Numbered from the stretch's first letter, positions 21,501-33,944 are shown. The stretch: 64,000 bases of DNA from Cordylochernes scorpioides (GCA_030710605.1 CP092865.1:134971148-135035147), one strand, 5' to 3'. Notes: a model not told the origin generated them from the sequence alone. Translations and numbers: made by a program.

Positions 21501-24010
21501 TAAAAGCGGATTGAGTCACTCCCCTAGCCACCGTGGGTGAAGTCACTTTCTTCTTACTTCCTCGTGCGTCTGCCCCCCTTTGCAGTAGTCCTACCTCAAC
21601 ACTCTATTGAAAGATGGATTTATAGGGTTTACGATTCACTACCCAACACTAACATTCTCAAGTGCTTTCCGAGGATCGACTACGGTCTGGGCCTACTTAA
21701 CTTCTACCCCTGGCTTAGGGTCCCTATACTTCACAACTTTACTCTGAAAGATTGACCTTTCATGTCCTCATTAGAAACCTATTTCAAAGCTACTACCTGA
21801 AGGCCAGGGATTATAGGGTTTCTGAATTACCCAACACAAGCCATAGGATGCCTATTAGGTTTGTTATTTTAGACATAGCCCCCCTCTAAGTTGTGATTTC
21901 CTACACCTTCCTTCATCTATTACTCCCGATAATAACCAAAAATTCAGATTTATACTAAATAATTAATTCACAATGGTATACATTATTCTCACTGGTCTTT
22001 GAAACTCGGGGTTTAACAAGAAATAGTTTGTATAGAAAAAAAAAATCCTAATGAAGTTCTACTAAAAAAAAAAGGTTTTTAAATGAAAAAAAAAAGGTTG
22101 AAATCTCTAAACTTCTCATTCTATCGAGCTGATTCTCCGTACACACTCCAAAATCCTGGTTAGTGGCGACAGTCTAAGCAGAATTTACACTGTGTGGGCC
22201 TTTTCACCCTTGTAGACCTGCGTAAAGTTAAACTGTTCACACTAACTCTGTCAACTTCCCCTCGTCTCATTACTTCTGAGTTCGCTCTGGTTGTCACTTA
22301 GCGGCTGTTATTAGAAGTTTCCTTCTCGTATTTATACAGTATGAGGCATAGTAGTTAAAAGGCTGCATTTCCATGAGTTCAATTATCTCACAACATGCTG
22401 AAACGAAATCAAATGTGGTTATAAGATAACTGTCTATGTGGTAACAGGTGCACATGGGATTGGGAAAGGACAAAGTTATTTCGCCCTTTATGATACCAAT
22501 TGTAACCGGGTTTTCTGTTGAGTTATGATGATATACTGAGAATTTGATAGGGAAATTATTTTGTAGACTTTGTTGCATATCAGGGGTCTTGTTTGTTCCT
22601 GGGTTAGAAATTTTATATTATTCCTTACTGTCAGTCTGATAATTACATTCCTGGCTCATGAGATAGGTGTGCAGCTTGTATAATTCACTGTGGAAATATA
22701 TGTGGACATTTAAGAATTTATAGAGGTATATTTAATATGGAGTCGTCACCTCAGCTCGATCCATCCACATTTTGTTCTGGAATTAGCGTCATATTCTAGA
22801 TGGACTTCACTGCCTCATCTATAGTCCAGGCATATCACCTTAAATGTCAATTTTAGGAAACGTCATCTCGTCCTAGACCTTTCCTTTTCTTCATGCTGGC
22901 ACATCTTCAATGACAATTTCCATGTGGTGAACACACCCTTTTTGGCGGTCTATCGGCATCCAGTGATCAAATTCGGCAGAAAACGTCGTCAAAGGGGGCT
23001 ACCCTTCTCGCGTGTCTAGCCTTCTAACCAATCACGACGCCGCCTCACGCCTACAGGTTCCGAATTGCATTCAATGTAATATCCTTGCTCGGGTGTCCCG
23101 ACTTCATCAATCCTTATCCACAGCCTTAGGTGATATTACCCGCACTGGGGACTCGCTTCTCGCTAATTTCCTCATTATATGCAAGTGTCAAAATCGAGCC
23201 TCGATAAACTCTCCTGTCTCCTATACCCCCATCATTAGATAGATCCTGTCTCTAACACAGGTGGCTTTTGCTGCCTTTGTCTTCAATTTAAAGCTGTCCA
23301 AGTACACCTCGGGATATCTCAGCTGTCGTGTAGACACAAGCTCCAGTCATCTCCTTCCCTTGTCAGAGTGTATACAGGATATTTAAGATCATATGCAGTT
23401 GGAGGCATCATGAAAAAAAAAAGGGTCGGTTGCCTAACGCGTCTTTTTATGGTGATCAAACTTCTCTCTTCACGGGTACGCTAACTGGATCTTCAATTCT
23501 ATTTTCACCTTAAGGCTCATATATCTGCCACTCTCCCAATCCACTATGCGTTAAAAAAAATAAAATCGATTAACTATCATTCAGCATGTTAGCCCTAATC
23601 TGGATGCACAGGCTAGTATGATTTGATAGAAAGCGCTATTAAAATGAAGTTAAGATATTTGTATCCAGCAATATTTATCAGAACTCACCTCTGCTGTGAG
23701 AAATTATATCAGAGCTATGATGAAAAAAAAAAATGCTAAGTCATTTCAGTAGACTACTGTAAAACACTGATCACCGTTCTAAATTTGAACCATGGCAATC
23801 CAACCTCATTTCTCATACTGTATATAATAATTTGAGAAAGTAAAATAAAGAATTTGTAATCAATGGTGCTCGCAACAGAATTCAAAATGATTGAGACACA
23901 GAACATTATAAATAATGTCCAGCAAGTAGGATACCAAACCACCTTTATATTACAACATTTCCACAAAATATCTATAGGGCGATATGTTACATTCCATACT
24001 CACAAACATC
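18516..24010. other. Interior of the large LTR element, no coding found
   Basis: About 5.5 kb with many short T/A runs and no frame above roughly 120 codons. No gag, protease, RT or integrase motif was seen on either strand. Composition varies, with an AT-rich block at 19,100-19,680 and more mixed sequence at 20,200-23,300. The block could hold older insertions or fully decayed coding sequence that I cannot recognise by eye. Confidence 0.5.
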
Positions 24011-24013
24011 TAT

Positions 24014-24319
24014 AACAATAGCCAACTACTTAAGAAACTCTGGCATCCAAACATATTACTGTAATTCCCCTAACATAGGCTCCACCATAAAAGTCCACTA
24101 TCTAAAAATAATCCTACTATCATAAAACCCACTAACCAAAACAGAGAATAAAAGGCAATATATTCCGGAGAGTGTAACAGCTGCCAAGCCAAATACGCAG
24201 GGGAGACAGGAAGGAGAGTCAGCAATAGAATATATGAACATAGACGCAACGTTATTAATCAAGATAATAGGTCTCTAATTTTCAATACTGCAAAGGAACA
24301 GGTCACACTTTCGCATTAG
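24014..24319 (+). pseudogene. Penelope-like element remnant (RT tail and GIY-YIG)
   Basis: One frame reads IANYLRNSGIQTYYCNSPN from 24,017, like the end of a Penelope-type RT domain. After an internal stop, another frame reads CNSCQAKYAGETGRRVSNRI then YEHRRN (24,173-24,250), matching the CxxC...YxGETGRxxxxRxxEH pattern of the GIY-YIG endonuclease carried by many Penelope-like retroelements. A stop at 24,317 and frame changes show it is dead. It lies inside the large LTR element, either as a nested fragment or as captured sequence. Confidence 0.6.
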
Positions 24320-25087
24320 GAGAACCTAGAATACATTACAATAACATAAACAGCAAATATCAAGGCTTATAATTGATTCTCTATTATTCAGAAAACACAA
24401 TAGCATTAATAGAAAATAGATTTGCCCGAAACATATAACACAATATATCCTAGTACCAGCTAATAATATCAACAATAATATAAATAACTTATATGTAATA
24501 GCCAATAACTATTATAAAACTACTTAAATAATAGAATTTCTAACCTATAAGATAATTCATAGAATATAGCAAACAATAGTAGAATATGTGTAAATACCTT
24601 AACCAAAAATAAATTGTCTTAAGAAAACAAATAATATGCAAAACTTCCTAATGTATATATATATATATGTACATAGAATAATAATGGTTTTAGCATCAGG
24701 CGACGTTATATTTTCTTGATATATTGTATATGTTTCTCCTGTAGAAGGGCGGACAAGCTCGAAAGCTTGAGAAGACCAGAATAAAAGATACTCATCCCCA
24801 TAAACGTTTTACTTTGATATCAGAAATCAATGATAATATTAAGGTTTTTGCCACAAACAATGTGAATCGTAAAAGACAGCGGCGAGAGATGCGGTATACA
24901 CCGCCTCAACATAACTTTCATTGCCTGATAAAATGCCAGTGAAACGGAAAGCATAAATTAAAATTCACGATTTTTAATAGACTGTTAATCTCAGGATGCG
25001 TGGACTACTTCACCAATACTTAAAAATAGTATGGCTTTTCATTAGGTATATATTTCTAAAGTATAGGGGAAGAAACATATACTAAAT
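24320..25087. other. Leader region of the large LTR element
   Basis: Lies between the primer site and the interior on the minus strand. It is AT-rich, with no frame of note. The words GGGCGGACAAGCTCGAAAGC and GAAACATATA occur near 24,750-25,080 but correspond to nothing I recognise. Confidence 0.35.
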
Positions 25088-25090
25088 TCG

Positions 25091-25109
25091 AGCCCCACGT
25101 TTGGCGCCA
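25091..25109 (-). promoter_or_regulatory. tRNA-Lys-type primer-binding site
   Basis: On the minus strand, one base after the LTR, the sequence is TGGCGCCAAACGTGGGGCT. It matches the known site complementary to the 3' end of tRNA-Lys(CUU), with A in place of C at the eighth position. This confirms that 25,111-27,147 is the 5' LTR. Confidence 0.8.
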
Positions 25110-25110
25110 T

Positions 25111-27147
25111 TGTTGCGTTCCCGGTTTGGATAGATGAAAAGGGAGGATACACGATGTGACCCATTAAAGTTTCCTTACTTAAGTATATATATATATAGCA
25201 ATTTAGGCCAACAACCCCATGTATATAACCCGCAGCAAGACCTCAATGTTGTATAATAGAAGCACAGCTGTCAATGATGCACTATCGACATATGTCTTTA
25301 CATCATCACATGTAATGCAATTTGTGCAAACAGGATAAATAAAGTAAAAAAAAAAAAGGGGGAAAACTCTGTAATTGATTAAGAGTTGAGTTAAAGCAGG
25401 GATCGAGCATATAATATTGTCAGAACAAAGGTCTAAAGATGGAAACAGCCACGACACTAGTATACAATTTCATCAGACAACCCATGAAATCGTTATTAAA
25501 TTGGGCAATCTATAAAAGACTCCTTCTGGAGGTTTAGCAACCCACTGAAGACGCTGGGAGCTATTTCATAGAGGAAAATTATAGCAACAGATCTCTATAA
25601 TTTCTACAGATCAACTGTAAATAGATTCATATTAAGGCATTTTTATAGCCCAAATAACACAAACAATAGTCAAACATACAAATCTGTTTGCATCATGCCG
25701 TACCCTCCTAACAGCGTAACAATAGCCTGAGGAATCAGAAAATATGGTATAATGGTAAATATGATGGAATAACGCACTGAAACACATAAAAGTACAAACA
25801 TTACTAAAACCTGACAGATAGATACCCTCAAAGTAGCCCTGATACTGTAAATAGATTCATATTAAGGCATTTTTATAGCCCAAATAACACAAACAATAGT
25901 CAAACATACAAATCTGTTTGCATCATGCCGTACCCTCCTTACAGCGTAACAATAGCCCGAGGAATCAGAAAATATGGTATAATGGTAAATATGATGGAAT
26001 AACGCACTGAAACACATAAAAGTACAAACATTACTAAAACCTCACAGATAGATACCTTCAAAGTAGCCCTGATAAAGTCGTAATTTGCGACTGTTGCTGT
26101 GTCAATATATCATAGCAAAGATATAGTACAATTTGTGAAATTAAGGTGTGGGGGGTAGTACCATAAAGCAAAAAGGAATGAAATATGTATGAGAGGAAAC
26201 AAGAAATTTTCTCTAGATATTTATTTAAATAAATTAAAAATTGGGAACATGTCTATACTGACGAGATATGCTATTTACATAGTAAAATTTAGATAGAGGT
26301 GACCTGAAGTTACTTTATAGCCCTTTAGGGCCCATGCGAAATCTAGGTTGGCTACTACACAAAAAAGGGGGGGCGCTAAGTCATAATGACAAATGGCTTA
26401 CCTTTTCTCGAAAGTGCCGGCAAAGGTCTGGTCTCCCGTCTGAAGACTGTCCTCTCACTGAGCGACTCAGATTCAATCTGCCTTTTCGCAAAGAAACCCT
26501 CTTTTATTCTTGCTCTCTCCGTTTTCATTCGCCGAAAGAAACACCAATCAAAATGGCCAACGGCTCCAGTATACAATTTCATAGACGCCCCAGGCCTCTC
26601 CCATCAAAATAGAACATATAGTATTACCAAAACAAAAAAAATCTAAAGAGAGAAACAGCCACGGCACTAGTGTAAAATTTCAGACCCCAGGCCCCCCTTC
26701 CACATGGATTGAAATACTATCCTCCCTTTTCCCGGGACGGTATATATATATCGCCCCCCGTCTTGGCTAAAAATCGACCCAGGCCCCTTTTACCTGGACT
26801 GTAATGTGATGCTTCCTTTTTTTTCGGGAAGGATATTTATAAGGCTTAGTCTTTTAGAAATCTTCCTTCTCCATTTTTTTTTCTGGTCACCTTTACCTAA
26901 ATTTTTGGTGAGGGGAATTTATGTACATATGGAACAACAGCTTCCAGCGCGGATGTCTCTGGATGTCACTGGTGTCTTCTTCACCAGGCATCAGCTTTCG
27001 GCATGGAAGTCTGGTGTCATCAATTGTCTAGGTTTCTGGACAAAAAGGTGGTCTGTAAGTCTATGTGGGAGGGAAGCCATGTATCCATTTGATTTGATTA
27101 TACATACGCCTTCTGTTGGGGTATGGTTACAAAAACGTGCCCCAACA
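25111..27147 (-). repeat. 5' LTR of the large element, uninterrupted
   Basis: 2,037 bp, TGTTGCG...CCCCAACA. It is the intact partner of the split LTR and contains the pre-insertion site for the Ty3 element near 26,614-26,632. The 230-bp tandem duplication is at 25,615-26,074. Confidence 0.9.
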
Positions 27148-30100
27148 GCTCATCAGTGGTGAACCCTCCCAGCGGTTTCGCCAATTTAATCCACCAGACC
27201 GCTTCTCAGAGCTCTAATACTGTATTGGATCATTCTGCTTTTATATGCTACACTGAAGGATGGAATCTTAGAAATGGTTTTCAAGTAAACTATGGACATA
27301 AGCTTATAGGACAGTAGAATTACATTCAAATATTTGCTTCGAGCAATGCTCTTCAGCAAACTATAAAGACACGGCCATTAGGAATAAATTAACACAAAGC
27401 AATAACGCGCCATCTATACATATAAAATAAAAGGATTTAAAAGCGCGAATGTTTCTTTTATACATAAAACGAACTTCTACTGTCCTTACTGCGATGAAAA
27501 AATATATTGGGAGGGCTTGGCTCATCAGTGGTGAACCCTCCCAGCGGTTTCGCCAATTTAATCCACCAGACCGCTTCTCAGAGCTCTAATACTGTATTGG
27601 ATCATTCTGCTCTTATATGCTACACTGAAGGATGGAATCTTAGAAATGGTTTTCAAGTAAACTATGGACATAAGCTTATAGGACAGTAGAATTACATTCA
27701 AATATTTGCTTCGAGCAATGCTCTTCAGCAAACTATAAAGACACGGCCATTAGGTAATGGCCGTGTCTTTATAGTTTGCTGAAGAGCATTGCTCGAAGCA
27801 AATATTTGAATGTAATTCTACTGTCCTATAAGCTTATGTCCATAGTTTACTTGAAAACCATTTCTAAGATTCCATCCTTCAGTGTAGCATATAAAAGCAG
27901 AATGATCCAATACAGTATTAGAGCTCTGAGAAGCGGTCTGGTGGATTAAATTGGCGAAACCGCTGGGAGGGTTCACCACTGATGAGCCAAGCCCTCCCAA
28001 TATATTTTTTCATCGCAGTAAGGACAGTAGAAGTTCGTTTTATGTATAAAAGAAACATTCGCGCTTTTAAATCCTTTTATTTTATATGTATAGATGGCGC
28101 GTTATTGCTTTGTGTTAATTTATTCCTAATGGCCGTGTCTTTATAGTTTGCTGAAGATCATTGCTCGAAGCAAATATTTGAATGTAATTCTACTGTCCTA
28201 TAAGCTTATGTCCATAGTTTACTTGAAAACCATTTCTAAGATTCCATCCTTCAGTGTAGCATATAAAAGCAGAATGATCCAATACAGTATTAGAGCTCTG
28301 AGAAGCGGTCTGGTGGATTAAATTGGCGAAACCGCTGGGAGGGTTCACCACTGATGAGCCAAGCCCTCCCAATATATTTTTTCATCGCAGTAAGGACTAT
28401 AGAAGTTCGTTTTATGTATAAAAGAAACATTCGCGCTTTTAAATCCTTTTATTTTAAATGTATAGATGGCGCGTTATTGCTTTGTGTTAATTTATTCCTA
28501 ATGGTCGTGTCTTTAAAGTTTGCTGAAGAGCATTGCTCGAAGCAAATATTTGAATGTAATTCTACTGTCCTATAAGCTTATGTCCATAGTTTACTTGAAA
28601 ACCATTTCTAAGATTCCATCCTTCAGTGTAGCATATAAAAGCAGAATGATCCAATACAGTATTAGAGCTCTGAGAAGCGGTCTGGTGGATTAAATTGGCG
28701 AAACCGCTAGGAGGGTTCACCACTGATGAGCCAAGCCCTCCCAATATATTTTTTCATCGCAGTAAGGACAGTAGAAGTTCGTTTTATGTATAAAAGAAAC
28801 ATTCGCGCTTTTAAATCCTTTTATTTTATATGTATAGATGGCGCGTTATTGCTTTGTGTTAATTTATTCCTAATGGCCGTGTCTTTATAGTTTGCTGAAG
28901 AGCATTGCTCGAAGCAAATATTTGAATGTAATTCTACTGTCCTATAAGCTTATGTCCATAGTATACTTGAAAACCATTTCTAAGATTCCATCCTTCAGTG
29001 TAGCATATAAAAGCAGAATGATCCAATACAGTATTAGAGCTCTGAGAAGCGGTCTGGTGGATTAAATTGGCGAAACCGCTGGGAGGGTTCACCACTGATG
29101 AGCCAAGCCCTCCCAATATATTTTTTCATCGCAGTAAGGACAATAGAAGTTCGTTTTATGTATAAAAGAAACATTCGCGCTTTTAAATCCTTTTATTTTA
29201 AATGTATAGATGGCGCGTTATTGCTTTGTGTTAATTTATTCCTAATGGCCGTGTCTTTATAGTTTGCTGAAGAGCATTGCTCGAAGCAAATATTTGAATG
29301 TAATTCTACTGTCCTATAAGCTTATGTCCATAGTTTACTTGAAAACCATTTCTAAGATTCCATCCTTCAGTGTAGCATATAAAAGCAGAATGATCCAATA
29401 CAGTATTAGAGCTCTGAGAAGCGGTCTGGTGGATTAAATTGGCGAAACCGCTGGGAGGGTTCACCACTGATGAGCCAAGCCCTCCCAATATATTTTTTCA
29501 TCGCAGTAAGGACAGTAGAAGTTCGTTTTATGTATAAAAGAAACATTCGCGCTTTTAAATCCTTTTATTTTATATGTATAGATGGCGCGTTATTGCTTTG
29601 TGTTAATTTATTCCTAATGGCCGTGTCTTTATAGTTTGCTGAAGAGCATTGCTCGAAGCAAATATTTGAATGTAATTCTACTGTCCTATAAGCTTATGTC
29701 CATAGTTTACTTGAAAACCATTTCTAAGATTCCATCCTTCAGTGTAGCATATAAAAGCAGAATGATCCAATACAGTATTAGAGCTCTGAGAAGCGGTCTG
29801 GTGGATTAAATTGGCGAAACCGCTGGGAGGGTTCACCACTGATGAGCCAAGCCCTCCCAATATATTTTTTCATCGCAGTAAGGACAGTAGAAGTTCGTTT
29901 TATGTATAAAAGAAACATTCGCGCTTTTAAATCCTTTTATTTTATATGTATAGATGGCGCGTTATTGCTTTGTGTTAATTTATTCCTAATGGCCGTGTCT
30001 TTATAGTTTGCTGAAGAGCATTGCTCGAAGCAAATATTTGAATGTAATTCTACTGTCCTATAAGCTTATGTCCATAGTTTACTTGAAAACCATTTCTAAG

Positions 30101-30352
30101 ATTCCATCCTTCAGTGTAGCATATAAAAGCAGAATGATCCAATACAGTATTAGAGCTCTGAGAAGCGGTCTGGTGGATTAAATTGGCGAAACCGCTGGGA
30201 GGGTTCACCACTGATGAGCCAAGCCCTCCCAATATATTTTTTCATCGCAGTAAGGACAGTAGAAGTTCGTTTTATGTATAAAAGAAACATTCGCGCTTTT
30301 AAATCCTTTTATTTTATATGTATAGATGGCGCGTTATTGCTTTGTGTTAATT
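27148..30352. repeat. F1 satellite: 372-bp units, two forward and seven inverted
   Basis: Period 372 bp, set by repeated landmarks (for example CCACTGATGAGCC near 28,358, 28,730, 29,102, 29,474, 29,846 and 30,218). Two units run forward up to 27,752 and seven run inverted from 27,755. Units are nearly identical. Each contains GGGAGGG/CCCTCCC flanking CTGATGA, the GAAAC box, and a TAGATGGCGCG end word. 372 is twice 186, compatible with two nucleosomes. A 60-codon frame exists in every unit but reflects the homogeneity of the array. Diverged single copies of the unit (F1) are scattered from 9 kb to 63.7 kb, so the array probably arose by amplification of a dispersed foldback element. Confidence 0.9.
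27149..28358. repeat. 1.2-kb near-perfect palindrome
   Basis: Arms 27,149-27,752 and 27,755-28,358 meet at the central GG (27,753-27,754) within CACGGCCATTAGGTAATGG. Arms are about 604 bp and nearly identical. A transcript across it would fold into a long double-stranded hairpin. The left arm begins exactly where the LTR element ends. Confidence 0.9.
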
Positions 30353-31400
30353 ACTTTTGTGTACAATATCAAAATTACCTTTCTACAAAAATAATTGAAA
30401 AATATTTTCAAATAATTCCTGAATAACTATTGCTCACACATAATCAAAGTTTATAATGCATGAAAATCTGCTAGCAAGCTTTTTCAGATCCAATGATGGA
30501 ATTGAAAGTACTTAGAGTGATTACTTTGACAAAAAGAACAGGGCTACTCTAAGGTAAAGTAATGCGGAGTATTATTGAATGTAGGAGAACTTTCATAGCT
30601 CTCGCTAACTCTACGCTGAGTAGGATGCTGAAATTTGAGCCGCAGCAATGTTAAATGTTTTGAAAGAGAAGCAATAGTTTTTGAAGCAGAACGTAGTAGT
30701 TCTAGGTACTTCTAAAGTTGCTGAATGTAAGAACTTCTCTCTGCGAGACAGTTCTCCCATTCAGGTTTTGCTTCTTCATATATTAACCTGCTACAATATA
30801 ATGGATGTCGGTTTATTAGTTAGCTCTCCAAGTGCATATTTACAATATAAATTTGGGAGCGGGAACAAATTATTAATTTCAATATGTAAAGGCATATAGT
30901 GAATATATTGGATAATGAGTGTCTTTGGCCTGGCTATATCTACACTCAGTCAGTCTAAATAACCTGAAGTCAAATTTAAAAACTTATTGTCACAATGATT
31001 ACATAGTACAACATATAATGGCGTCAAGGTTGTGCATTAAATACACTAAGAATTGCCAGCTAAAAATTTATTGGACATATTATATTCTAAATTTTGAGAT
31101 AATGAGGAATAAAAAATTGATTATATATATTGTAACTTAGAAAATTAGGAAAGACAAACTTCAGAATGACATAGCAACTTATTTAATGTAAAACCAAATT
31201 AAAACTAATAAAATAGAAAAAGGCAATGAGAAAATTTTACAGTGTATAAAAATACTAATATCGAAATTAAAAATCTCTTCATAGAATAATAAATAATCTG
31301 CTTCAATATATTCAAACTATAAATAATTATATGAAAACTTTTTAAAAAGTTAAATGAATATTGTTTACGGCCTAAATAAACTTTTATCAAATAACAAAGA
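30353..31400. other. No recognised gene
   Basis: AT-rich sequence with short frames only (up to 73 codons). The word GGAAAGACAAACTTCAGAATGACA near 31,150 recurs, inverted, near 37,170 and 63,220, suggesting fragments of a dispersed repeat. Confidence 0.3.
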
Positions 31401-31619
31401 CTTATGTAAAGGGGGCAGAGCCACTAACTATCTGGCGCAGCGTTCTACTGGGTCTTTCGTCTCTCTTCTGGGTGGCAATTGATTTTCTTTAAAATATTTG
31501 CGCCCTCTACCGGGCCAAACTTGCCGTGCCCTCTATGAACTCTGTTTAAAAATATTATTTTATTTTAAAAATGTGCTTAATGATGAAAAGGTTTAATATT
31601 AAAAATAAATAAACTGTCT

Positions 31620-31910
31620 TCATTTATTAAGGAAAATATATATTCTTATAAAAATATGAAAATATGTCTGATGTCTTGGATTTTTGTGGGGTTCCAGGGT
31701 TCTCATTTTGGTTGACTCATTGAAGTTGTTGATGGAAGTCATTGGGGTGACATCGAGCCTGACAGATCCTGAAATCACCTCACACAGGTCTGCCTCCATC
31801 ACTGTAGGACTCTTGGAGTCGAGGTATAGCATGCCATATGGGATGGGTAGTAAGTAGAAAGGCCAAGGCATTCTATAGGCTTTTTTTATTAGAGAGTTGA
31901 TGCCAAACAA
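31620..31910 (-). other. Unclassified 96-codon open frame
   Basis: The middle (MPWPFYLLPIPYGMLYLDSK and what follows) has coding-like composition in an otherwise AT-rich block. I do not recognise the family, and neither flank has a clear splice site. It could be an exon or a transposon fragment. Confidence 0.25.
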
Positions 31911-33940
31911 TTATCAATAGGATGAACTAATTTTTTTTCTCTATATATCTATATTAGTTATGGGGGGAAACGCGATTAGCTTTATATTGTCGATGACATC
32001 CTGTTGGAAAATTCTAGTTTTGAATTGAACTTTATCTTATCACACATACAGTTTACACCAAACTGACGAAGCATGTATGTGGTTGGCCTTTATTATTATT
32101 ATTTTTTAAGAAATGGTGTTGTGGCCAATTTACATATAAATAATAATCAACTTTCTGTATTAACTTATAAAAATCGTTCTTCATGCACACACGTTAAAGT
32201 TTATAATAAAGTAAAGCGCCATCTAATGACTGTCTTCACACACTAGTGAACTAGAGTCGGTGACAAAGTCACAACAGCAATTTTAGCAAATTGAGAAGCG
32301 CTCACCTGGCGACCATGGTTTCGGGCTAATGGCCCTCTTCAGTCAAGGGTGGGCTTTGATTTCGCGAAATCTACAAGAGATCAATTTCTCAGTTTGCCAA
32401 AGTTGGTGTTGTGACTATGTCACCGTGGAATATTGGTGATCCACTTCGCGACGTCGGCCAGACGGATTGGGTGACATCAAACAAACATACCCGCCAGCCG
32501 CCAACAAAGGAAGAGAGCACGGCCTGGTCTGCTGACCAGTTGGGTGTTGTCCTCTGTCCTCTTAACATGTTTTAATAAAGTTAGTTTGAAGGAGACTTTT
32601 ACCCTCTCCTTTCTGATATTTAGTGATCTAATTTAAATCCTTGCCACAGCCCACAAAAGAATCATCACTGCGAATTCTTCTACCGAATTTCGCATCAGTG
32701 TTTTGTGAAACGATTACCAGACTTTTCTTCACAGTCACAGACCCTAGCTTTTATTAGCTAAATGCTAATTGACGAGGAGATGGCCAAATGAAAACAGAAC
32801 AAGGACATTTTTGATACAAGATAAAAATATGTTTGAATAATTGTTTAAAGGTTTTTCTCAAGTCTTGTAACTATTTTAAAATATGGATCACAAAATTTGT
32901 ATAGAAATAAATAATTGAGTCTATTCCCGACAACCCAAACGTCTTAATTTTTTAGTATTTAGCGAGTGTACAAAATTTCATACTTCTATGTGGTCTGAAA
33001 GTATATTAAAACTTGGTCACAAAATTTAAAGAAAATATAGAAATAAGTCCAGTCCCGACAACCCACCTCCTTTTTAATGGAACTCCAGACGCTCATTACG
33101 CCAGCGAAACGGCTGCGCCTATTTTCCTTCGTTTGAAAGGAAATATGCAAATTCACGTCTATAGTTTATTCCCGACCACCACGGTCACCTAGAAGCCTGA
33201 AAATCTGTACACTTGCGATGTTAGTAGAAATCGAATTATCTTTATAATATACCAGACTTCTAGTTGTTTCGGAAGTATATTAAAAATTGATCACAAAATT
33301 TGTGTGTATTGGAGGGGGATAATATATTGAAAAAAATCATTCCTCACCACCCTGACTACCAAGAAGTCAAACATTTTGTCAACTTTCGTTGTCATCAGGT
33401 TTAAACAAGTATGCCATATTTCAGACTTCTAGATGCTCTGTAAGTATCACATGATTTTGGACAGACAGATATGGAACTAAGTTAAATAAAAGCTTTTCCA
33501 AAGGGCGAAGCGGCCTTCTTCAACTCCAACTACAACAACTACACGCCTCTACTCACAAGCACTACAACAAGTCTGGAAATAGAAGGGATAACAATTAAAA
33601 ACACACAATATGTGAAAGAGGTTGTTATAAAGCTGTAAGGTGAAAGGATTAAAAAAAAAGATTGATTTTTAATGCTCTGGGGTTAGGTGCATATGCAAGA
33701 AGTGTTGTTTCTATTATTGGTCTTGAATGAATTGTTGTTTGTTTGTATGGGTAGTTTGAGTTTATGGGTTTTTATTATGTTGATGGAAATGTTTAAATTG
33801 TTGTTGCGTTAATCGTTGTTTGCGTGTTATGAAAAGGTGGAGAAAGGGGGCAGAAGTTTGTGGTGATGGAACATGTTTCCAATGAAATCTACAGTGTTAT
33901 GTTTCACTATATACAGACATCTTGCTATAAGAATCTTCTT
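31911..33940. other. Non-coding with a decayed hairpin-family fragment
   Basis: No gene seen. At 32,215-32,480, GCGCCATCTAATGAC, GAGTCGGTGACAAAGTCAC and CAGTTTGCCAAAGTTGGTG match the hairpin element at 41,689-41,932, with a different middle. A related GGGCTTTGAT...CTACAAG stretch occurs at 56,090-56,110. At 33,000-33,480 phrases such as TCACAAAATTT and CCCGAC recur at irregular intervals. Confidence 0.35.
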
Positions 33941-33944
33941 AAAA

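Larger units (their letters stand above)
11276..27147 (-). mobile_element. Large LTR retrotransposon derivative without long ORFs
   Basis: A minus-strand element bounded by LTRs that start TGTTG and end CAACA, flanked by the 4-bp duplication GCTC (11,272-11,275 and 27,148-27,151). Without the nested insertion it is about 10.7 kb: 2.04-kb LTRs and a 6.6-kb interior. A Lys-type primer site (25,091-25,109) and a purine tract (18,502-18,515) sit at the correct ends for minus-strand reading. The interior contains no gag or pol frame; the longest frames are around 100 codons and unrecognised. It therefore looks like a LARD, a large derivative that depends on proteins from another element. The two LTRs differ at a modest number of sites, so it is older than the nested Ty3 copy. 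Confidence 0.8.

Noticed and set aside
27507-30232. A 60-codon frame (GSSVVNPPSGFANLIHQTAS...) repeated nine times, as if a conserved small protein
   Set aside because: It is conserved because the satellite units are nearly identical. Dispersed F1 relatives break the frame while keeping the paired stems, so the RNA/DNA structure, not the peptide, is what persists.
27148-30352. Functional hammerhead ribozyme in F1
   Set aside because: Boxes and stem II are present, but only about five bases lie between the possible cleavage site and CTGATGA, leaving no stem I. I report it as a hammerhead-like core only.
31620-31910. Coding exon of an unknown gene
   Set aside because: Composition is suggestive, but no splice sites, no start context and no recognisable family; kept only as an unclassified frame.
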